NCBI GenBank assembly: GCA_017449785.1
Contig: JAFTFA010000246.1
Location: 1-59,943 of the forward strand
Source of the DNA: Muribaculaceae bacterium
GTDB lineage: Bacteria > Bacteroidota > Bacteroidia > Bacteroidales > Muribaculaceae
Reading direction: 5' to 3'
DNA length: 59,943 nucleotides
This document shows, one piece after another, positions 53,926 to 59,943 of the stretch. How positions within the stretch are numbered: the stretch's first letter is position 1; every line of letters begins with the position of its first letter. The notes under the pieces are model-generated. The model had not been told where the DNA came from. It saw nothing but the letters and a program-made list of their open reading frames with translations, and did not search any database. The position numbers and the translations under genes are program-made.

Positions 53926-53933
53926 TACCTTTG
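53926..53933 (+). promoter_or_regulatory. Promoter -7 element of the LysO genes
   Basis: TACCTTTG ends only seven bases before the ATG at 53941, so the transcript should have almost no leader. Confidence 0.6.
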
Positions 53934-53940
53934 CAGCATT

Positions 53941-54219
53941 ATGCTCAAGTTTGTTGCCATCATATTGAGTGGAATGGCTGTCGGTTTCCTGTTGCGGAAA
54001 CGGCAGTTGCGGGTGGTGCCCAACCTGGTGACGGTGCTCATCTGGCTGCTGCTGTTCTTCCTCGGTGTCGAGGTGGGCGAGAATCCGCAGGTCATCGGCG
54101 GCATCACCACCCTGGGGCTGGAAGCCTTGTGGCTGTCGATCGCCGGGCTGATGGGAACGATACTTTTCTCTTGGGCACTATGGCGCTGGGTAAGAGGCAA
54201 GAAAGGAGGCAGGTCATGA
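53941..54219 (+). CDS. LysO-type lysine exporter, N-terminal subunit
   Basis: 92 residues, hydrophobic, with three membrane helices (FVAIILSGMAVGFLL, LVTVLIWLLLFFLGVEVG, ALWLSIAGLMGTILFSWAL). It matches the first part of LysO (YbjE), the lysine exporter of E. coli. The ATG at 53941 is chosen because earlier codons lie in the promoter. Its TGA overlaps the ATG of the second gene (ATGA), so the two polypeptides are made together and probably assemble. Confidence 0.8.
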   Translation: MLKFVAIILSGMAVGFLLRKRQLRVVPNLVTVLIWLLLFFLGVEVGENPQVIGGITTLGLEALWLSIAGLMGTILFSWALWRWVRGKKGGRS

Positions 54220-54818
54220 AAGGGAGTCTGATCATCGTGGGCTTTTTTATCCTCGGCATCGTCTGCGGCGTGATGCACTGGCTTCCCGACCTCAATGCCT
54301 TTGGCAATGTCAGTTTCTGGACTCTGTATGCCCTATTGTTCTGTGTGGGCATCACCGTGGGCAATAATACTACCCTGCTGAAATCCTTCACAAAAATCGA
54401 TCCTCGCCTGATGCTGTTGCCACTGATGACCATCATCGGCACCCTGGCTGCCACTGCCGTGGCCTCACTGGGGATGCCTCATCGCAGCCTCACTGACTGT
54501 CTGGCCGTGGGATCGGGCTTTGGCTACTATTCCTTGTCAAGCATCCTCATCACGCAGTATCGCGGCCCCGAGCTGGGCACTATCGCCCTGCTGGCCAACA
54601 TCATCCGCGAGGTCATCACCCTGCTGGGCGCGCCGCTGATGGTGAAGTACTTCGGTCCGCTGGCGCCCATCTCCTCGGGCGGCGCGACGACCATGGACAC
54701 GACACTGCCCATCATCACCCGCACCAGCGGTCAGGACTTTGTCATCCTCTCGTTGTTCCACGGCTTCCTGGTGGATTTCTCGGTTCCATTCCTCGTCACC
54801 TTCTTCTCAACGCTGTAA
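54216..54818 (+). CDS. LysO-type lysine exporter, C-terminal subunit
   Basis: 200 residues with about five to six membrane helices. It carries the LysO core blocks YALLFCVGITVGNN, LAVGSGFGYYSLSSILI, GTIALLANIIREVITLLGAPLMVKYFG and PISSGGATTMDTTLP. In E. coli LysO is one chain of about 299 residues; here the same content is split over two coupled genes, as often in Bacteroidota. It should export lysine or toxic analogues from the cytoplasm. Confidence 0.88.
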   Translation: MKGSLIIVGFFILGIVCGVMHWLPDLNAFGNVSFWTLYALLFCVGITVGNNTTLLKSFTKIDPRLMLLPLMTIIGTLAATAVASLGMPHRSLTDCLAVGSGFGYYSLSSILITQYRGPELGTIALLANIIREVITLLGAPLMVKYFGPLAPISSGGATTMDTTLPIITRTSGQDFVILSLFHGFLVDFSVPFLVTFFSTL

Positions 54819-54893
54819 AATCAGGAAACGACTTATCATCACGGGATAAATAGCCATCCCGAGCCAATTTCAGGTCAACACTCCAGAATCACA

Positions 54894-55880
54894 TCAGCCT
54901 ACTTTGATAACGTCCTTCTGGGCCGTGACATAGGGGAAATATTTCCTCATCACCGGTATCATGAAATGACATGCCACCATGGTCAGCAAGAACACCGTCA
55001 GCCGAACATAGACATCAGGCATAACGTCCTTAAAAACAAGCATGAGCAACATCTTGATGGGGAAATGCGTGCACAGGATGATAATCGAGTAGCGTCCCCA
55101 ATAGGACACCAGGGGCAAGTGCTTGATGATCTTGGAAATCAGCAAAATCATAATCGTGCCCGAGATGCCGCACAAGTAGGCCGGCCCCACACTGGTGAGC
55201 GTGAAATTGTTATATACCCAGCCAAAGGGAGCTGCTGCCAGCCAGATGATCAAGGCACATGCGATGATAATCGGCACATCAACCTTCAGATTTACCGGAG
55301 TGCGCAGGAAGGGCGTCTTGCGGTTCAGCCACCAGCCAAAAACAAAGAGCGGCAGTGCCGACAATGCCGTATCGACAAACAGCATCAGGCGTACATGAGA
55401 CAGTCCCAGCGACACGCCCACGATACCGGCCAGCAGCGACAAGGCAATCACCACTGGAGTCTGATATTTCTTGGAAATAAGCCCTCCCAGCCACTGGATC
55501 ACATAGAAAATGATATTAATCTCGAACAGACAAAGCAGGAACCAGATGGGTAAATTGAAGATCACTTCCCTTCTCTTCAGCAGGAAGAGAATTGCCGACT
55601 TGTGCGTAACCAAGTCATGCGGAATGACGCTGGTGAACATCAAGAAGAACACAAAGGGGATCAGCAATTTATTGGTCTTGCGCTTCAGGAAACCGATGAA
55701 GTTCTCATACTGCTTGAAAAACAGGCCCGACAAGATAAAGTACAACGGCATTCTGAAGGATGAAATCTGCACAGCCAACGGGTGTTTATTGGTCACGTGA
55801 TACAACACCACCAGTGTGATACAGATGCCTTTGGCCAGGTCAATCCATGCGATTCTCGATTTCTGCGTGCTTGGTGTCAT
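54894..55880 (-). CDS. Membrane acyltransferase (acyltransferase 3 family)
   Basis: 328 residues with about ten membrane helices. It begins RIAWIDLAKGICITLVVLYHVTN, the acyltransferase 3 signature with catalytic-type histidine in LYH, then FRMPLYFILSGLFFKQ. It transfers acyl groups, often O-acetyl, to sugars of surface polysaccharides. The acceptor is unknown and no glycan-synthesis genes adjoin it. Base composition is more A/T-rich than its neighbours, which hints at a different origin. Confidence 0.88.
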   Translation of the reverse strand: MTPSTQKSRIAWIDLAKGICITLVVLYHVTNKHPLAVQISSFRMPLYFILSGLFFKQYENFIGFLKRKTNKLLIPFVFFLMFTSVIPHDLVTHKSAILFLLKRREVIFNLPIWFLLCLFEINIIFYVIQWLGGLISKKYQTPVVIALSLLAGIVGVSLGLSHVRLMLFVDTALSALPLFVFGWWLNRKTPFLRTPVNLKVDVPIIIACALIIWLAAAPFGWVYNNFTLTSVGPAYLCGISGTIMILLISKIIKHLPLVSYWGRYSIIILCTHFPIKMLLMLVFKDVMPDVYVRLTVFLLTMVACHFMIPVMRKYFPYVTAQKDVIKVG

Positions 55881-55938
55881 TGTTAATGATACTTCTAGGG
55901 TTCGTTATCGTTGAGGTTAAACATACTTGAGGATTTCT

Positions 55939-56631
55939 TCACTGGGCGCACACGTCTCGCGGGAACTCGTCGATCTGCTTCATGCGCTTGAGTATCGTCT
56001 TGTGCATCTTCTTCATCCGGGTGGTCGGGTGGCCGCTGTCGCGCACACGCGGATTGGGCAACGACACGGCAATATAAGCACTCTGGGACTTGGTCAACTT
56101 GTCGGGAGTGGTATCAAAGTTGATGCGTGCCACAGCATCGGCGCCATAGATGCCGTCACCCATCTCGATAGAGTTGAGATAGACCTCCATGATGCGCTCC
56201 TTGCCCCAGAAGGCTTCGATCAGGAACGTGAAATAGGCCTCCAGGCCCTTGCGCACCCAGGACCGCTTCTGCCACAGGAAGACGTTGCGAGCCGTCTGCT
56301 GGCTGATGGTGCTCGCGCCGCGCTGCCGCTTGCCCTCCTGTGCCTCGATCTGCGCCTTCTGGATCTGCTCCAGGTCAAATCCCTTGTGCTTCAGGAACAG
56401 GTTGTCCTCACTGGCCATGACAGCCTGGGGCAGGTTGTGGTTGATGCGCTCCAGCGGCACCCAGCGGTGGTTGATCTCGGGGGTCTTGCCGTCGATCATC
56501 GCCTCAGCACAGCGGATGAGCATCAACGGCGTGATATAGACGGGGATATACTTCAATATCACCACCGACAGTATCGTCGAGGTGAAGAAGAAGATCAACA
56601 GGTTGCGCACCCAGCGTGTTATCGTTTTCAT
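55939..56631 (-). CDS. mtgA: Monofunctional peptidoglycan transglycosylase
   Basis: 230 residues from ATG 56631 (longer frames overlap fur). One membrane anchor (LLIFFFTSTILSVVILKYI) precedes a GT51 domain: ASEDNLFLKHKGFD with the catalytic glutamate, GASTISQQTARNVFLW, KERIMEVYLNSIEMGDGIYG. It polymerises lipid II into glycan strands at the inner membrane. The transpeptidase domain of class A PBPs is absent. It lies 26 bases after the Fur-family gene on the same strand. Confidence 0.95.
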   Translation of the reverse strand: MKTITRWVRNLLIFFFTSTILSVVILKYIPVYITPLMLIRCAEAMIDGKTPEINHRWVPLERINHNLPQAVMASEDNLFLKHKGFDLEQIQKAQIEAQEGKRQRGASTISQQTARNVFLWQKRSWVRKGLEAYFTFLIEAFWGKERIMEVYLNSIEMGDGIYGADAVARINFDTTPDKLTKSQSAYIAVSLPNPRVRDSGHPTTRMKKMHKTILKRMKQIDEFPRDVCAQ

Positions 56632-56657
56632 TGTCGTTTCGCCTTTATCAGTGTTTA

Positions 56658-57107
56658 TCAATGCCGTGTACCGGAGGCACAATCGGGGCACAGGCCCTTC
56701 AGGACGTAGTTGATGCTGTGGACCTGGAAGTTGCCCGGCAGGGTCACCAGCGGCACGTGGGTCGTCTGCAGGCAGAAGGTGCGCCCGCACTGTTCACAGT
56801 TGAAGTGGGCGTGCATGTGGTCGATGGTGCCGTCGTCCTCACCGCAGTGACAATCGGGGCTGCACACGGCATACTTGAACATGCCCGTGCCGTCGTCGAT
56901 GGCATGGATGAGGTGATGGGTCAAGAACAGGGTTATCGTGCGATAGATGGTCGATTTATCCACCGTGTCCAGTTCATCCTCCAGGCTCTGCAGCGAGAAG
57001 GCCTCGTCGTGGGCCATCATCGTGCGCAGCAACAGGATGCGGATGGCCGTCGGTTTCACCTCGTGAGCCTCCAGCCGTTCAATATATCTACTCTCGTCCC
57101 TCATCAT
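56658..57107 (-). CDS. Fur-family metal-responsive regulator
   Basis: 149 residues. Winged-helix DNA-binding half (VKPTAIRILLLRTMM, TVDKSTIYRTITLFLTHHLI) followed by a dimerisation half with HMHAHFNCEQCG and the second zinc pair CPDC. An extra CSPDCHCGEDDG cluster is cysteine-rich. The spacing fits Fur/Zur-type repressors; which metal is sensed cannot be decided. It lies 16 bases downstream of the SusD-like gene, so it may be co-transcribed with the importer. Confidence 0.9.
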   Translation of the reverse strand: MMRDESRYIERLEAHEVKPTAIRILLLRTMMAHDEAFSLQSLEDELDTVDKSTIYRTITLFLTHHLIHAIDDGTGMFKYAVCSPDCHCGEDDGTIDHMHAHFNCEQCGRTFCLQTTHVPLVTLPGNFQVHSINYVLKGLCPDCASGTRH

Positions 57108-57123
57108 GTTTCACATCATTTTC

Positions 57124-58773
57124 TCAATATCCGGGATTCTGCGCGCTGCCGCAGGCGGTGAGCGTCTCGCCGGGAATGGGGAATACCAGGGTGTAACCGT
57201 GGCGGTCAGCTTCGGTCTGCGGACGGTCGGTATAGGGACGCGTGAACAGCCCGTAACGGATCAGGTCGTTACGGCGCCAACCCTCCCAGGCGAGTTCCAG
57301 CATTCGCTCCTCCAGCACTCGGTCGAGCGTGGCAACGCGAGATTCCATGTGGGAGCGTCCGCGCACTTGGTTGAGCAACGCATCGGCCTCGGCTCCGGCA
57401 CGGCCGTCACGCAGCATTGCCTCGCACTGCATCAGCAGCACGTCGGCCAGGCGGAACAGCACGATGTCATTGCGGCGCAACTGGCCGTCACTCATGGCTG
57501 CCAGGTCGATTTCATACTTGTGCATCCTGGCACCTGCCGTCTTTTCAAACGGGTCATTGGAGAGATCCAGCTTCACTGCCAGCGGATAATAGACCAGCGG
57601 CGAACCGTCATCGAGCGAAATGGCCTTGAACGACGTCTCATGATAGACCTCGTCACAATAGTAGGTCAGTCCCAAGCGGTAATCGGCCTCGTCGGTACCA
57701 TACCCGAAGGTCCTCATCGCCTCGATGGTGGCACACGGGCCGTTCTCGCCGTTCAGCCCCAGCGCACCCGCATGGTTGTAGTGCAGCGAGCGGAACTGAT
57801 AGACGAAGCGGTTGGAGTAGTTGTAGATGTCCATCGGGATGGTGAAGATGAGCTCGGGCGACTCCTCGTTGTTGATGCTGAAGTTTTCCTCAAATTCGTC
57901 GGCCAACCGATAACCGACATCCTGGATTTTCATGCAGTAGGTTTCAACAGCCTGCCACGTGTTCAGTTGTTCGCCGTCCACGTTCCACTTCATGGCCGAG
58001 GCATCGGGGTGCTGGTCGTCGGTCCAGTCATCGTCGGCATACACCTCGGCGTTCAGCAACACCTTGGCCAGCAGGAACTGGACAACAGGGCGCGTCATGC
58101 GGCCATAATACTCGCCCAAGCGCGGGCTGTGCTCATTGAGCAGGTCATACTCAACCGCCTGCAACTCATCGACGATGTGCCTGAATGCCGCCGAGCGGCC
58201 TTGCAACTTCATTTCCTGCACCGTGGGGCTGGACGTGGTGAACAAGGGAACGCGGCCATACAGGTCCATCGCATAGAACAGAAACATCGCGCGCAGGGCG
58301 CGGGCCTCGGCCCGCAATTCGACAACGTCCTCGCCGGGGTGGGTGGCCGCAAAAGCGTCAATCCGCTCCAGTGCCCGGTTGCATGCCAGCACCTGCTTGA
58401 ACAGGTAGTTCCACGTGTCGCCCGTGAAGTCCACATTGCCGAAGCGGTGCAGGAACAGGTTCTGCCAGATGCCACCGTCATACCAGTCGGCTCCACGAGT
58501 CGGTATTATGGCCTCGTCGGTCGAGAAGGTATTCAAGTCATACACGCCGCGCGCCGTGCCTTGCAGGCCCTGATTGTCGCTACTGCCGCCGATGCCGCGA
58601 TAGATGGTTCCCAGGGCGTTGAGGCGCAGGTCACTCAAGGTCGAGTAGGCCTCGTCGGCCGAGATGCGGTCGGTGGGATTGTCTTCCAGGAACTTTTCAC
58701 ATGCGCCAAGCGCCATCGTGACCGCCAGCAGAATCAAAACATGGATGATATCTCGTTTCATAGCCGTTTTCAT
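57124..58773 (-). CDS. SusD/RagB-like lipoprotein (second pair)
   Basis: 549 residues from ATG 58773, the first ATG after the SusC stop (one base between them). Signal peptide ends MALGAC. Family blocks include EKFLEDNPTDRISADEAYST, EARALRAMFLFYAMDLYGRVPLF, NDIVLFRLADVLLMQCEAML and the late LELAWEGWRRNDLIRYGLF. It forms the surface lid of the adjacent SusC transporter. The substrate cannot be inferred because no glycoside hydrolase is near. Confidence 0.95.
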   Translation of the reverse strand: MKTAMKRDIIHVLILLAVTMALGACEKFLEDNPTDRISADEAYSTLSDLRLNALGTIYRGIGGSSDNQGLQGTARGVYDLNTFSTDEAIIPTRGADWYDGGIWQNLFLHRFGNVDFTGDTWNYLFKQVLACNRALERIDAFAATHPGEDVVELRAEARALRAMFLFYAMDLYGRVPLFTTSSPTVQEMKLQGRSAAFRHIVDELQAVEYDLLNEHSPRLGEYYGRMTRPVVQFLLAKVLLNAEVYADDDWTDDQHPDASAMKWNVDGEQLNTWQAVETYCMKIQDVGYRLADEFEENFSINNEESPELIFTIPMDIYNYSNRFVYQFRSLHYNHAGALGLNGENGPCATIEAMRTFGYGTDEADYRLGLTYYCDEVYHETSFKAISLDDGSPLVYYPLAVKLDLSNDPFEKTAGARMHKYEIDLAAMSDGQLRRNDIVLFRLADVLLMQCEAMLRDGRAGAEADALLNQVRGRSHMESRVATLDRVLEERMLELAWEGWRRNDLIRYGLFTRPYTDRPQTEADRHGYTLVFPIPGETLTACGSAQNPGY

Positions 58774-58774
58774 T

Positions 58775-59943
58775 TTAGAATGTGATATTAACGCCCAGAT
58801 AATAGGAACGGGTGACGGGATAGATGTTCTTATCATCGACGCCCAGCGTCCCGCTCACCGACGAACTGTTGATCATGGGCGTCAGGCCCGAGTAGCCGGT
58901 GATGGTGCCCAGGTCATCAACGGTCAACGACAGGCGCAGGCGGCTGATGGTGCGCTGCACCTTGGCGTTCAGGGGAACGTTCCAGCCCAGTGTCAAGTAG
59001 TCAAAATCGACATAATCGCCGCGCTCCAGCCAGTAGTCGGTCGCCGTCTGGTCCTTGATGTTGCGCTCCGGGGCCGCGGCCAGGACGTTGTAGCCAGGCA
59101 GGGAGTTCATGTTCATGTAGGTGAGTGCCGTGCCGTTATAGATTTTGTGGCCGAAGGCTCCATTGACCTGCAACGTGACATCCCACTGCTTGAAGCGGAA
59201 GTTGATGTTGCTGCCCAGCAACACCTTGGGCATCGCCTGGCCGCAGACGCGGCGGTCCTTGCCATTGGCGATGTTGATGTCGCCCGAGCCGTCCAGGTCG
59301 GCGATGTCATACACATATCCGCCCTGACCGTCACTCTTGAGGCCCGTGCAGTGCGGCAGATAGAACACGCCCAGGGGCTGCCCCACCATCTGATAGACGA
59401 TGTGGTTGTTGCCACCATGGAAGCCTGCACCGTTCAGGTTCACCAGATCGACCTCACCGGGTGCCTCCAGCCAGTAGTCCTTGTAGTAGCCGCTCAGCGA
59501 CAGCAGTTTATTGGACTGGTAGGCCACATTGGCATTGATATTGAGCTCCATGTCGCGCGTGGCCAGCGGCGTGACACCCAGGGCCACCTCGACACCACTG
59601 TTGCGCATCGAGCCCAGGTTGTCCAGCAACTTGTTGTAGCTGAAGGGCGGCACGCCCACGTTATAGAGATAGAGCATATCGGTCGTCTTGGAGGTATAGA
59701 AGTCCAGCGAGGCGATGATGCGGTTGCCCAGGAAGGCCGTCTTCAACCCCGTGTTGAAACTGCGCTTGACTTCCCACTTGAGATCGGGATTGGCGTTGCG
59801 CAACTCATCAAATGTCACTGCCAGGCTCTGTCCGCCGGGGACGATACCGGCCGGTGTGAGCAGGTTCTGGGCCATGTAGCTGTCCACCCCACCCTGGTTA
59901 CCCGCCAGACCATAACCGATGCTCCACTCCAGGTTATCGAGCC
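58775..59943 (-). CDS. SusC/RagA-type TonB-dependent transporter, C-terminal part
   Basis: Only the last 389 codons are in the window; the frame is open to the right edge (NLEWSIGYGLAGNQGG). The sequence is barrel: alternating strands such as NTGLKTAFLGNRIIASLDFY, RDMELNINANVAYQSNKLL, FKQWDVTLQVNGAFGHKIYN, and the closing YYLGVNITF. It also has the ADLDGSGDINIANGKDRRVCG block common before the last strands. Paired with the SusD-like gene downstream. Confidence 0.95.
   Translation of the reverse strand, partial: LDNLEWSIGYGLAGNQGGVDSYMAQNLLTPAGIVPGGQSLAVTFDELRNANPDLKWEVKRSFNTGLKTAFLGNRIIASLDFYTSKTTDMLYLYNVGVPPFSYNKLLDNLGSMRNSGVEVALGVTPLATRDMELNINANVAYQSNKLLSLSGYYKDYWLEAPGEVDLVNLNGAGFHGGNNHIVYQMVGQPLGVFYLPHCTGLKSDGQGGYVYDIADLDGSGDINIANGKDRRVCGQAMPKVLLGSNINFRFKQWDVTLQVNGAFGHKIYNGTALTYMNMNSLPGYNVLAAAPERNIKDQTATDYWLERGDYVDFDYLTLGWNVPLNAKVQRTISRLRLSLTVDDLGTITGYSGLTPMINSSSVSGTLGVDDKNIYPVTRSYYLGVNITF

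Overview
The window looks like a chromosomal segment of a GC-rich member of the Bacteroidales (Bacteroidota). The grounds are two SusC/SusD-type outer-membrane pairs, a type IX secretion component (PorQ) with C-terminal sorting domains on secreted proteins, C10 and M6 proteases, BspA-type leucine-rich repeats, and many promoters of the Bacteroidota form TTG-(19)-TAnnTTTG. Secreted proteases ending in paired dockerin-like repeats suggest a Muribaculaceae- or Prevotella-like gut bacterium, but the genus is inference. There is no sign of prophage, insertion sequence, plasmid or CRISPR array.

Layout. 1-13.9 kb is mostly leftward housekeeping: a cut-off YidE/YbjL-type transporter, glycerate kinase, a coiled-coil lipoprotein, rsmI, an acidic protein, a PBP4-type D,D-carboxypeptidase and a tiny HExxH membrane protein. 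A rightward MptD-like membrane protein and tRNA-Ser(GCT) follow. Then comes a leftward set: HAD phosphatase, VOC protein, a 47-residue membrane peptide, a secreted carboxypeptidase-regulatory-like protein, porQ, a DUF2007 protein, mltG and manA. 14.0-21.0 kb is a polysaccharide utilisation operon, susC-susD-GH18-DUF1735/LamG, resembling host N-glycan loci. 21.3-29.3 kb holds a VanX/DdpX-type dipeptidase, a RelA/SpoT homologue, a type IX-secreted protein broken by a stop codon, a Ca2+ P-type ATPase and a polyprenol-phosphate mannosyltransferase-like enzyme.

29.7-39.2 kb reads rightward. It starts with a 1,686-residue modular secreted protein resembling starch-binding module 26 proteins, with a type IX sorting domain. 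An operon of DUF1599, a BT_3928-type membrane protein, a protein-kinase/AAA+ ATPase fusion and a YbjN-like acidic protein follows. That last pair is the best candidate here for an undescribed system. 39.4-53.9 kb is a leftward block of secreted proteins: a lipoprotein, an M6 metalloprotease and three C10 cysteine proteases. All four proteases end in dockerin-like repeats. The last C10 gene has its own strong promoter followed at once by a terminator-like hairpin.

53.9-59.9 kb holds a two-gene LysO lysine exporter, a membrane acyltransferase, and a leftward susC(partial)-susD-fur-mtgA series. The overall theme is a cell surface specialised for glycan and protein capture, alongside envelope peptidoglycan genes (dacB, mltG, mtgA, the D,D-dipeptidase).
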